Of a DNA stretch of 49,842 nucleotides, positions 31,884 through 40,241 are shown piece after piece. Every line of letters begins with the position of its first letter. The first letter of the stretch is position 1. The stretch comes from Caulobacterales bacterium (lineage in GTDB: Bacteria > Pseudomonadota > Alphaproteobacteria > Caulobacterales > Caulobacteraceae). Below the pieces are notes generated by a model that saw only the letters and a program-made list of their open reading frames with translations, was not told where the DNA came from and made no database searches. The DNA lies in the NCBI GenBank assembly GCA_947475655.1, contig CANJOB010000002.1, positions 1 to 49,842 of the forward strand, in the 5' to 3' direction. The translations under genes and the position numbers were made by a program.

Positions 31884-32858
31884 GTGAACCTTCATCTTGA
31901 TCAGCGGCTGCGCCTGCAACTGCTCCGGGTCGTCAACGCGCTGGACACGCACGGCAGCCTGCTCAAGGCCTCCGCCGCCCTTGGCGTCAGCCAGCCGGCC
32001 CTCACCAAAAGCCTGAAAGATATAGAGAGCATCACCGGGCTGCGCCTGTTCGAGCGCCATGCGCGCGGGGTGCGCGCCACCTCCGCGGGCCAGGTGATGG
32101 TCCGCGCCAGCCACCGCATCCTGGCCGAACTGCACCGGACCGAGGAGGAGCTGGCCTCGATCGACAAGCCGGACAGCGACCTGGCGGCCCTGGGTGCGCT
32201 GCCGGTGGCTGCGGCGGGGATCATGCCCGCGGCCCTGGCCCTGCTGCGCCAGCGGCAGCCCAACACCAAGGTGCGGCTCGAACAGGGCAGCACCGCCCAG
32301 CTGCTGCCCCTGCTGGCGGCCGGCCAGATCGATCTGATCGTCGGCCGCATCTACGACCCGATGGCCCCGGATGACTTCGAGCGCGAGCCCCTTTGGCTCG
32401 AGCCCATGGCCCTGATCGGACGGTACGACCATCCGATCTTCGCCCTGCCGGCCATCACCCGCGCCGACATCAACCGCTACGACCTGGCCCTGCCCAACGT
32501 CAGCCAGCGCATCGGCATGGAGATCGAGCACATCGTCGTCCAGCTGGCGCAGGACGTGCGGCCGGTGTTCCGGTCCAGCTCCCACGGCTTCATCCGCGAG
32601 ACCCTGCTTTCGTCCGACACCCTGTCGATCATGCCGTCCCTTCTGGTGCTGGGCGACCTGCACCGCGGCTACCTGCGCGGCGCGCCGATCCCGGTCCCGA
32701 CCCAGCCGCGGCGGGCCGGGATTACCTACCGCAAGGGGCGGCCGCTGCCGGCGGCGGCCCTGGCCTTCGCCGACGCCCTGCGCACCTATATCCGCGAAAT
32801 CGAGGACCAGGGGCTGGTGACTATAACCGAGCGTGATACGCAGCCGGGCGTGGCCTGA
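31884..32858 (+). CDS. LysR-family transcriptional regulator (PcaQ/GbpR-like)
   Basis: The product (324 aa from GTG 31884) has an N-terminal winged helix with LLKASAALGVSQPALTKSLK (about 27-46), and a C-terminal periplasmic-binding-fold effector domain. The extended opening LRLQLLRVVNALDTHGS resembles the PcaQ/GbpR branch, which responds to aromatic intermediates such as 3-carboxymuconate. GAGG lies about seven bases before the chosen GTG; an upstream in-frame ATG at 31821 is less likely. Divergent to ligK, the usual LysR arrangement, so it probably activates ligK and its partner, and perhaps the ligJ-pca array. Confidence 0.88.
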   Translation: MNLHLDQRLRLQLLRVVNALDTHGSLLKASAALGVSQPALTKSLKDIESITGLRLFERHARGVRATSAGQVMVRASHRILAELHRTEEELASIDKPDSDLAALGALPVAAAGIMPAALALLRQRQPNTKVRLEQGSTAQLLPLLAAGQIDLIVGRIYDPMAPDDFEREPLWLEPMALIGRYDHPIFALPAITRADINRYDLALPNVSQRIGMEIEHIVVQLAQDVRPVFRSSSHGFIRETLLSSDTLSIMPSLLVLGDLHRGYLRGAPIPVPTQPRRAGITYRKGRPLPAAALAFADALRTYIREIEDQGLVTITERDTQPGVA

Positions 32859-33049
32859 CCGGAAAGCTCGGGGCCTGCGATTTCTGGCTTATAACGCCGC
32901 CTGATAGGGCCGGACGGCAAAACCGATAGGACAAACCCGGCGCCGCAAGCCATAGTCCAGGCTGGACCACCAGTGTAGAAAGCGGCGGCGTTCAGGCCGG
33001 ACGCAGGGCCGAAAGATCCTGCAGGCCGCGTTGAGGGGGAAAACGATCC

Positions 33050-34276
33050 ATGGCCAGTGCAACCGGCGACGCGTCTTCGGCGCCGCGAACCTCCATCATC
33101 ACCGTGGCGCTCTGCTACATGGTCGCCGTTTTCGAAGGCATCGACCTGCAGGCCGCCGGCGTGGCCGCGCCGCGCCTGGGTCCGGCCTTCGGCATGACCC
33201 CGGAGCAGCTGGGCTGGTTCTTCTCCTCCAGCACTTTCGGCCTGATGCTCGGCGCCGCGATCGGCGGCCGGTTATCGGATCGTTTCGGGCGCAAGGCGGT
33301 GCTGATCTGCGCGGTGGGGGTCTTTGGCGCCCTGTCGCTGCTGACCGCCCTGGCGCCCAACGTCGAGGGGCTGCTGATCGCCCGCTTCCTGACCGGGGTC
33401 GGCCTCGGCGGCGCCCTGCCCAACCTGGTGGCCCTGGTGGCCGAGAACACCGCCCCGTCGCAGAAGAACCGCTCGGTCGGCCTGCTGTACGCCGGCCTGC
33501 CCACCGGCGGCGCCGTGGTCAGCCTGATCAGCCTGGCCGGCGGGGCCGAGGACTGGCGCATGGTGTTCATTGTCGGCGGCCTCGCGCCGCTGATCGCCAT
33601 TCCGCTGCTGATGTGGATCCTGCCGGATTCGCGTAGCCAGGCCGCCGTTCGCCAGGAGGTCGAGCGCAAGCAGGGCTTCGTCCAGGCGCTGTTCCGCGAG
33701 AACCGCGCCCTGCGCAGCGTGCTGCTGTGGATATCGTTCTTCCTGTCGCTGCTGACCATGTACCTGCTGCTCAACTGGCTGCCGACCCTGCTGATAGGCC
33801 GGGGCCTGAGCCGGCCGGAGGCCTCGTTGGTGCAGGTCTCGTTCAACGTCCTGGGGGCCATGGCCAGCTTCGCCACCGGCTACGCCATGGACAAGTGGTC
33901 GCTGCCACGCGTGATCGTGGTCTGTTTCGTCGCCTCGGCGCTGGCGCTCGCCCTGCTGGCCGGAGCCCCGGCGGAACTGGCGATCTCCATGGCTGTGGGC
34001 GGGCTTGTCGGCATCGCCATGTCGGGCACCCAGGCCCTGCTCTACGCCATCGCCCCGGCCAATTACCCCACCGAGGTGCGCGGCACCGGCGTCGGCTCCG
34101 CCGTGGCCATCGGCCGCCTGGGCTCGGCGGTCGGTCCGCTGCTGGCCGGGGTGCTGCTCGGCTCGGGCGGCTCGCCCGCCGAGGTGCTGGGCGTGCTGAT
34201 CCCGATCATCCTCGTGGCGGGCGCCGCCGCCTTGGTGCTGAGCCTGCTCAAGAAGGGCGCGACCGCAAGCTCCTGA
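33050..34276 (+). CDS. MFS aromatic acid:H+ symporter (AAHS/PcaK family), first copy
   Basis: The product (408 aa) has 12 predicted membrane segments. Family motifs are FEGIDLQAAGVAAP in helix 1, where AAHS transporters keep a DGxD-type acidic pair and this copy has a variant (EGID), and GGRLSDRFGRK in loop 2-3. GVGLGGALPNLVALVAE is also typical. PcaK-type proteins import 4-hydroxybenzoate, protocatechuate or related acids with protons. It is preceded by 191 non-coding bases after the LysR gene. Next to a cfa-like gene and a second MFS, it probably serves uptake for the catabolic genes on both sides. Confidence 0.88.
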   Translation: MASATGDASSAPRTSIITVALCYMVAVFEGIDLQAAGVAAPRLGPAFGMTPEQLGWFFSSSTFGLMLGAAIGGRLSDRFGRKAVLICAVGVFGALSLLTALAPNVEGLLIARFLTGVGLGGALPNLVALVAENTAPSQKNRSVGLLYAGLPTGGAVVSLISLAGGAEDWRMVFIVGGLAPLIAIPLLMWILPDSRSQAAVRQEVERKQGFVQALFRENRALRSVLLWISFFLSLLTMYLLLNWLPTLLIGRGLSRPEASLVQVSFNVLGAMASFATGYAMDKWSLPRVIVVCFVASALALALLAGAPAELAISMAVGGLVGIAMSGTQALLYAIAPANYPTEVRGTGVGSAVAIGRLGSAVGPLLAGVLLGSGGSPAEVLGVLIPIILVAGAAALVLSLLKKGATASS

Positions 34277-34319
34277 TGGCGCGCCGCCCCTACCGCCGCC
34301 GCATGTATCGGACCGCGCC

Positions 34320-35510
34320 GTGATCGAGGCCCTGCTGGCCAGGATGGTCAAGGTCGGCGACCTGACCGTGCGCCTGCCGGGCGGGCGGGAGAAGCGCGTC
34401 GGCGACGGGACCGGAACCCCGGTGGTCATGCGCCTGACGGGGCGCGGCCTGCGCCGGCTGGTCGCCAACCCGAGCCTTGGGCTCGGCGAGGCCTATATGG
34501 ACCAGGATCTGGTGTTCGAGCGGGGGACCCTGTGGGACCTGCTGGAGATCGTCGGCCGGAGCGGCGGCCGCGCGCCCAAGGGCCGCGCCTCCTGGCACAA
34601 GCGCCTGCGGAAGGCGGTCAAGCGCAAGCTGCAGCAGATCAACGGCCGCGCCGCCGCCCGCCGCAACGTCAGCCATCACTACGACCTGTCGAACGAGCTG
34701 TACCGGCGCTTCCTCGACGCCGACATGCAGTATTCCTGCGCCTATTTTTCCAAGCCCGGCATGACGCTCGATCAGGCGCAGGCGGCGAAGAAGGCGCACA
34801 TCGCCGCCAAGTTGAGGATCACGCCCGGCATGACCGTGCTGGACATCGGCTCCGGCTGGGGCGGCATGGCCATGACCCTGGCCAAGGACCACGGGGCGCA
34901 CGTCACCGGCGTGACCCTGTCTGAGGAACAGCTGACCCTGGCCCGCGAGCGCGCCAAGGCCGCGGGGCTTTCGGAGGCGGTGAAGTTCGAACTGGCCGAC
35001 TACCGAGACCTGACGCAACCCTTCGACCGCATCGTTTCGGTCGGCATGCTGGAGCACGTCGGGGCCCCAAATTTCCGCACCTATTTCGAGACCGTGAAGC
35101 GACTGCTCGACGCCGACGGGGTGGCCCTGATCCACGCCATCGGCCGCATGTCCGGCCCGGGCGCCACCAACGCCTTCACCCAGAAGTACATCTTCCCAGG
35201 CGGCTACATCCCCGGCCTGTCGGAGATCGTGGCCGCCATCGAGGCGGCGGGGCTGTGGATCACCGACATCGAGATTCTGCGCCTGCATTACGCCGACACC
35301 CTGCGCCACTGGCGCATGCGCTTCCTGGCCGACCCGGAGATTCCGGTGATCAGCGCCCCCCGCTTCCAGCGCATGTGGGAGTTCTACCTGGCCTCGGCGG
35401 AGCTGGGCTTCCGCTACGGCGGCCATATGGTGTTCCAGATCCAGCTGAGCAAGCGGGTCGGCGCCCTGCCCATGACCCGCGACTACATGCTGGAGGCGAA
35501 CGCCTCCTGA
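34320..35510 (+). CDS. cfa: Cyclopropane-fatty-acyl-phospholipid synthase family methyltransferase
   Basis: The product (396 aa) contains an N-terminal lipid-binding domain, then RRNVSHHYDLSNELYRRFLD, the S-adenosylmethionine motif VLDIGSGWGGMAMTLA (near 178-193) and MLEHVGAPNFRTYFE, all typical of CFA synthase. The family adds a methylene group from SAM across cis double bonds of membrane lipids. GTG start at 34320 follows the MFS gene by 43 bases, and an 83-base gap precedes the second transporter. An aromatic-transporter neighbour is unusual; it might protect membranes against toxic aromatic acids, or simply be an insertion. Confidence 0.88.
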   Translation: MIEALLARMVKVGDLTVRLPGGREKRVGDGTGTPVVMRLTGRGLRRLVANPSLGLGEAYMDQDLVFERGTLWDLLEIVGRSGGRAPKGRASWHKRLRKAVKRKLQQINGRAAARRNVSHHYDLSNELYRRFLDADMQYSCAYFSKPGMTLDQAQAAKKAHIAAKLRITPGMTVLDIGSGWGGMAMTLAKDHGAHVTGVTLSEEQLTLARERAKAAGLSEAVKFELADYRDLTQPFDRIVSVGMLEHVGAPNFRTYFETVKRLLDADGVALIHAIGRMSGPGATNAFTQKYIFPGGYIPGLSEIVAAIEAAGLWITDIEILRLHYADTLRHWRMRFLADPEIPVISAPRFQRMWEFYLASAELGFRYGGHMVFQIQLSKRVGALPMTRDYMLEANAS

Positions 35511-35593
35511 GCCTGGACGGCCCGCCCGGGCCATGCATAGGTGCGCGCCACGCCGACGGCGCCCATAAGAAATAGACGGGACGAAACACCCTC

Positions 35594-36928
35594 ATGACCA
35601 GCCGCACCGTCGTCCGCGAGTTCATGGACAAGGCGCCAATCTCGCGCATGCACATTCTGTTCGTGGCCATCTGCGGCTCTCTGATCGCGGTGGACGGCTT
35701 CGACACCGCCGTAGTGGGCTTCGTCGCCCCGAGCATCCGCCAGGAATGGGCTATGCCGCCGTCGGCCCTGGCGCCGCTGTTCTCCGCCGGCCTGTTCGGC
35801 CTGCTGCTGGGAGCCCTGATCATGGGCCCGGTGGCCGACCGATTCGGGCGCAAGGTGGTGATGGTCGCCTGCACCTTCATGTTCAGCGCGGCCAGTTTCG
35901 CCGCCGCCACCTCCCCCGATTTCCACACCCTGGTGCTGATGCGCTTCCTGACCGGCCTGGGGATCGGCGGGGCCTTCCCCAACGCCATCACCCTGGCCTC
36001 GGAATTCCTGCCCACTCGCCGGCGCTCTGTGTTCGTGATGATCGCGGCCAGCGGCTTCACCATCGGCTCGGCCGTCGCCGGCTTCGTCACCGCAGGACTG
36101 GTCGCCGCCGCCGGCTGGCGCGGGGTGATGGTGGTCAGCGGCGTCGCGCCCCTGATCGTCGGCCTCGCTGCCATGGCCTTTCTGCCGGAGTCGCCGCAGT
36201 ACCTGAGTATCCGCGGCAAGGACGCCCGTCTGCGCAAGGTCCTGGCCAAGATCGCGCCCCTGCCTGCCGAGCCGACCGAGTTCGTCGCCGACGAGAAGCC
36301 GGCCAAGGCGCCGATGATCGACCTGTTCAAGGATGGCCGCGCGCCGGTGACGCTGCTGGTCTGGCTGGCGTTCTTCTGCAGCCAGCTGGTGATCTATCTG
36401 CTGACCAACTGGCTGCCGACGCTGCTGTCGGACGCCGGCGCCACGGCCAGGAACGCGGCCCTGGTGACCTCGGGCTTCATGTTCGGCGGCACGATCGGCG
36501 GCATCTGGCTGGGCTTCCGCATGGACGGCCGCAACGGTTTCGCCGTCGTCTCGGTCGCCTACCTGATCGGGGCGGGGGCCATCGTCTGCCTTGGCCTAGG
36601 CGGCGGCTCGCTGTGGATCATGGCCCTGGCGGTGTTCGTCAGCGGCACCTTCGTCAGCGGCTCGCAGACCGGCATCAACATCCTGACCGCCCAGTTCTAT
36701 CCCGGCGCGATCCGCGCCACCGGGGTGGCCTGGGCCACGTCGCTGGGGCGGCTGGGCGCGATCAGCGGTTCGCTGCTGGGCGGGGTGCTGGTCGGGCTGC
36801 AGATGGGCTATCCGCCCCTGTTCGGCATCGTCGGCGCGATCTGCGTCATCAGCGCCGTTTCGCTCGGCTTCCTGGCCCGGCGGGTCGGCCGCGCCAACGC
36901 GGCGGCTCAGGCCGTCCCGGCGGAGTAG
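35594..36928 (+). CDS. MFS aromatic acid:H+ symporter (AAHS/PcaK family), second copy
   Basis: The product (444 aa) is a 12-helix MFS transporter with the canonical AAHS helix-1 motif DGFDTAVVGFVAP and GPVADRFGRK in loop 2-3, plus FLTGLGIGGAFPNAITL. The larger central loop (about 200-240) is typical. Compared with the first copy, the DGFD motif is complete, so this is the stronger PcaK match. It is followed four bases later by exported class II aldolase paralog D, implying a transporter-enzyme pair that is co-transcribed. Predicted substrates are hydroxylated benzoates or phthalates; the exact one is unknown. Confidence 0.9.
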   Translation: MTSRTVVREFMDKAPISRMHILFVAICGSLIAVDGFDTAVVGFVAPSIRQEWAMPPSALAPLFSAGLFGLLLGALIMGPVADRFGRKVVMVACTFMFSAASFAAATSPDFHTLVLMRFLTGLGIGGAFPNAITLASEFLPTRRRSVFVMIAASGFTIGSAVAGFVTAGLVAAAGWRGVMVVSGVAPLIVGLAAMAFLPESPQYLSIRGKDARLRKVLAKIAPLPAEPTEFVADEKPAKAPMIDLFKDGRAPVTLLVWLAFFCSQLVIYLLTNWLPTLLSDAGATARNAALVTSGFMFGGTIGGIWLGFRMDGRNGFAVVSVAYLIGAGAIVCLGLGGGSLWIMALAVFVSGTFVSGSQTGINILTAQFYPGAIRATGVAWATSLGRLGAISGSLLGGVLVGLQMGYPPLFGIVGAICVISAVSLGFLARRVGRANAAAQAVPAE

Positions 36929-36932
36929 CATC

Positions 36933-37730
36933 GTGCTTCGCGTTCGAAACCTGATCGCCTCGGTCCTGGCGGCCGCCCTGCTGGCGCCCGCTTCGACAGC
37001 CTTGGCGCAGGGCGCGCGCGCCCAGACCGCCGACCAGGCTGAGGCCGCGCTGCTGAACGACCTGCTGCTAGCCAACCACATCCTGGCCGACCAGGAGGTG
37101 CTCGACGCCTTTGGCCACATCAGCGTCCGCTCGATCAAGAACCCCAAGCATTTCTACCTGGCGCGCGCCCGGGCTCCCGGCCTAGTCGAGCCCGCCGACA
37201 TCATCGAGTTCGACGAGAACGCAGAGGCGATCGACGCGCGGGGCCGCGCGCCGTACCAGGAGCGTTTCATCCACAGCGAGATTTACCGCGCCCGGCCGGA
37301 CGTCGGATCGGTGATCCACAGCCACTCGCCGGCGACCCTGCCCTACGGCCTGACCAAGCAGCCGCTGCTGCCGGTGACGCACCTGTCCGCCTTCCTCGGC
37401 GCCACCCCGACGCCGGTGTTCGACATCCGCGACACCGAGGGCGAGAAAAACTACATGCTGGTGCGCACCGCCCCCACCGGCGCCGCCTTGGCGCGCACCC
37501 TGGGAAAACGCGCGGTGGTGCTGATGCGCGGCCACGGCATGACCGTGGTGGCGCCGGACGTGCGCGCCGCCGTGTTCCGCGCTGTTTACACGCAGATGAA
37601 CGCCCAGGTGCAGAGCGAGGCCCTGAGGTTCGGCAAGCCCAACGCGCTCAACGCCTACGAGGCCGACCGCCTCGATGCGCCCGAACGCCCGTGGGAAATG
37701 TGGGTCGACCGCGTCACGAAGAAGCCTTGA
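36933..37730 (+). CDS. Exported class II aldolase/adducin-family protein (paralog D)
   Basis: The product (265 aa) has a Sec signal (LIASVLAAALLAPASTALAQ, about 7-26) and a class II aldolase domain with E116 (IHSEIYR), H129 and H131 (IHSHSP) and H201 (MRGHGM). Blocks LDAFGHISVRS and NPKHFYLARARAPGLV tie it to paralogs B and C. GTG start is four bases after the MFS stop. It ends 41 bases before the extradiol dioxygenase gene. Position between an aromatic importer and a ring-cleavage enzyme suggests it acts on an aromatic acid or ring-fission product before or during uptake. The reaction is unknown. Confidence 0.86.
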   Translation: MLRVRNLIASVLAAALLAPASTALAQGARAQTADQAEAALLNDLLLANHILADQEVLDAFGHISVRSIKNPKHFYLARARAPGLVEPADIIEFDENAEAIDARGRAPYQERFIHSEIYRARPDVGSVIHSHSPATLPYGLTKQPLLPVTHLSAFLGATPTPVFDIRDTEGEKNYMLVRTAPTGAALARTLGKRAVVLMRGHGMTVVAPDVRAAVFRAVYTQMNAQVQSEALRFGKPNALNAYEADRLDAPERPWEMWVDRVTKKP

Positions 37731-37771
37731 AGGCTTGGTCCCAAGGCCGCGCCCCGCTAAACAGTCAGCCC

Positions 37772-38638
37772 ATGCTCCGCCATCCTGTCCCGACCAATCC
37801 CGCCCGCCCCGAGTCCTGTCTGACGGCGGACCTGCTTTATCTGAACTTCTCCAGCCCCGATCCGCGGCGGCTGGCGGAGTTCTACACGCGTGTGATGGGC
37901 TACGGCTTCACCGAGCAGGACAGTATGCAGGTGGGGCGCGCGCCCGGCCGCAACATTCTGTTCTCGCCCGGCAAGGCTAAGACCCTGGCGGAGGCCGGCT
38001 ACGCGGTGGCCGACGCCGGCCAGCTGGAGCGCCTGCGTGACCGCATCAGGGCCGCCGGGGTGGCGCATGAGAACGGCCCGACCCTGATGTTCGCCGACGC
38101 CGTGCGCGTGCAGGACCCGGACAGCAATCGCTTCGCCTTCGGCCTGCCGAAGGATCCGCCGGTGGTGGCGGAAGAAACCCTGACCGCCCGCATGCAGCAC
38201 TTGGTGATGGCTAGCCGCAACCCTGAGCCGATCGTGCGCTTCTTCACCGACGTGCTGGGCTTCACCCTGTCGGACGACGTGCTGGACGAGGAGGGTGGGG
38301 TGCGCACCTCGTTCGTGCGCAGCAGCCACGAGCACCACAGCTTCGCCGTGTTCCTGGCCCCGGAGGACCGGCTCGACCACCACTGCTACGAGACCGACGA
38401 CTGGAACATGATCCGCGACTGGAGCGACCACATGGCGGATCAGCACGTCCGCCTGGTTTGGGGGCCCGGGCGGCACGGGCCGGGCGACAACCTTTTCATC
38501 TTCGTGCACGACCCGGACGGCAACTGGGTCGAGGTTTCGGCCGAGCTTGAGACCGTCAATCACGAGCGTCCGGCCGGCAAGTGGCCGCACTCGGAACGCA
38601 CTCTCAACAGCTGGGGTCAGGGCTTCATGCGCAGCTGA
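37772..38638 (+). CDS. VOC-fold extradiol ring-cleavage dioxygenase
   Basis: The product (288 aa) has two vicinal-oxygen-chelate modules: residues about 18-125 (non-metal) and 138-262 (catalytic). Metal ligands expected for type I extradiol enzymes are visible as H143 (MQHLVMAS), H203 or H204 (LDHHCYET) and E254 (WVEVSAE), with spacing similar to BphC/catechol 2,3-dioxygenase. It should open a catechol-type ring. It follows paralog D by 41 bases. Since no LigAB is present, it may provide the extradiol step for LigJ/LigK substrates, or cleave an unrelated catechol. Substrate cannot be set from sequence. Start ATG 37772; a longer frame overlaps paralog D. Confidence 0.85.
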   Translation: MLRHPVPTNPARPESCLTADLLYLNFSSPDPRRLAEFYTRVMGYGFTEQDSMQVGRAPGRNILFSPGKAKTLAEAGYAVADAGQLERLRDRIRAAGVAHENGPTLMFADAVRVQDPDSNRFAFGLPKDPPVVAEETLTARMQHLVMASRNPEPIVRFFTDVLGFTLSDDVLDEEGGVRTSFVRSSHEHHSFAVFLAPEDRLDHHCYETDDWNMIRDWSDHMADQHVRLVWGPGRHGPGDNLFIFVHDPDGNWVEVSAELETVNHERPAGKWPHSERTLNSWGQGFMRS

Positions 38639-38663
38639 CTGCGCGCCTCGGCCTCGAGAAGTC

Positions 38664-39473
38664 CTAGCGGCAACTGGCCGCGCTGCCGCCGCACTGGGCG
38701 CGCAGGCTTTCGGGGATGGCGTAGGATGCAGGCGGGTTGGCGACAAATGCGCTGACCGCCAGGGTCTCGGCTATGCGTCCGCCAAGCCGCTGGATGATCA
38801 CGGACGGATAGAAGACCCCGCCACCCCAGTCGCGGTAGCCCGAATAGTGTGTCTCGCCCACAATCTTGCCCAGCACGGGGTCAGTGATGTCGACCAGCAC
38901 CGCCTCGGGCAGGTTGAGCCGGTTCAGCACCACCCGGGTCGGCTCGCCATTCCAGACGAATGACAGGGTGGTCTTGCCGTCCTTGACGCTCAGCGCGACG
39001 GCTTGAGGGTTCTGCTCGGCGGCCAGGGTCGCGGCCCAGATCACGCCATGCGGCGATCCCCAGATGAAGCGGGTGCGCAGGGCCACGGCCTCAGGGTCAG
39101 GCAGGGGCGCGGCGAACACCCCGACGGCGGATTCCACCCAGCCGGCCTTGCCGTTGATAGCGCTGATCGCCTTCACCGATTTTCCGGCCGCGTCGATGCG
39201 CTCGTTTTGCGAACGCCGGCCAGGCAGGGTGTAGCTCATGGTGATCCGCGCTTCGGGAATGGTGGTCTCTATCCACGGGCCGCTTGGCGTGGGCGTAGCC
39301 GCCGTGCCGGAGACCACATACTGGATGCCGGCGACCGACTTCACACCGCCGGGCGCCAGGGCCGTTGAGGCGGCTTCCAGCGCGGCCTTGGCCGACGGCT
39401 GCGCCAGGGCAGGGAAGGCGGCCAGGGCCAGCAGCGCCACGGCGCCCGCCGTAAGAAATCCCGCGCGGCGCAT
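38664..39473 (-). CDS. Exported hypothetical protein
   Basis: The product (269 aa) has a clear Sec signal (FLTAGAVALLALAAFPALAQ, about 5-24) and a mature beta-rich domain without recognised motif. A C-terminal Cys pair is visible (AQCGGSAASCR). The frame carries normal codon use for the region. ATG 39473 has AAGGGG ten bases upstream; a longer frame at 39545 is less likely. It faces the dioxygenase gene with a 25-base gap and is divergent from the TPR gene. No function assigned; a lipoprotein-carrier or periplasmic enzyme accessory are possibilities only. Confidence 0.7.
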   Translation of the reverse strand: MRRAGFLTAGAVALLALAAFPALAQPSAKAALEAASTALAPGGVKSVAGIQYVVSGTAATPTPSGPWIETTIPEARITMSYTLPGRRSQNERIDAAGKSVKAISAINGKAGWVESAVGVFAAPLPDPEAVALRTRFIWGSPHGVIWAATLAAEQNPQAVALSVKDGKTTLSFVWNGEPTRVVLNRLNLPEAVLVDITDPVLGKIVGETHYSGYRDWGGGVFYPSVIIQRLGGRIAETLAVSAFVANPPASYAIPESLRAQCGGSAASCR

Positions 39474-39650
39474 GATCCTACCCCTTGTCGAACCGGGCTT
39501 TTCACCGGCCGCCGGGAGGCTTGCATGGCCATGGAGGCGCCGCAACCGTTGCCGCGCCGCGCGCGGACCTCAATTGACGGCGCGCGCTCGTGTCTTCAGT
39601 CTAGGTCCCAGCGTGGGAACTGGCGAGCGCAGATCTGGGAAGGACAGCCT

Positions 39651-40241
39651 ATGGCTAGGTTGCGCGAGGGAAGGCTGGGCGGCCCGCTGTGCGCGGTCGT
39701 CCTGGCCACGGCCCTGCTGGGGTTTGGCGCCCCGGCCCATGCCGACAAGATCGATGACGCCCAGGCGGCTTTCGGCGATTTCCGCGAGGAAGAGGCGTTG
39801 AAACTGCTCAATGAAGTGGTGGCCGAGAGCGCCGATAACCCGCAGCTGATGGCCACCGCCTTGTTCAACCGCGGCGAGGTCCAGGCCTGGCTGCGAAAGA
39901 CCGACAACGCCATCGCCGACTTCACCGCCGCCCTGGCGATCCAGAAGGACCCCGGCGAACGGGCCCTGACCCTGGTGGCCCGCGCCGAGGCCTATGGCCG
40001 CAAGAACATGTCCGCCGAAGCGATCGCCGACTACGACGCCAGCCTGAAACTGGCCCCCGGCCAGACCGGGGTGCTGACCGCGCGCGGAAACCTACATCAG
40101 AAGATCGGCAACACCCCGGCCGCCCTTGCCGACTTCGAGGCCGAGCTGAAACTGCGTCCGACCTACAATAAGGCCCTGGCCGGGCGGGCGCTGATCCTCA
40201 ACCTGCCCCTGCCGCCTGATCCGGGAGCTGGTCGCTACTAG
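39651..40241 (+). CDS. Exported TPR-repeat protein
   Basis: The product (196 aa) has a Sec signal (LCAVVLATALLGFGAPAHA, about 14-32) and three to four tetratricopeptide-like repeats in the mature part (for example TALFNRGEVQAWLRKTDNAI and VLTARGNLHQKIGNTPAALA). It should be a periplasmic adaptor. ATG at 39651 is preceded by AAGGAC about eight bases away. Its stop abuts the ApbE gene start directly, so it opens a three-gene operon with ApbE-DUF2271 and a PepSY-associated membrane protein. It probably helps assemble or dock the flavin-transfer system (inference). Confidence 0.8.
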   Translation: MARLREGRLGGPLCAVVLATALLGFGAPAHADKIDDAQAAFGDFREEEALKLLNEVVAESADNPQLMATALFNRGEVQAWLRKTDNAIADFTAALAIQKDPGERALTLVARAEAYGRKNMSAEAIADYDASLKLAPGQTGVLTARGNLHQKIGNTPAALADFEAELKLRPTYNKALAGRALILNLPLPPDPGAGRY

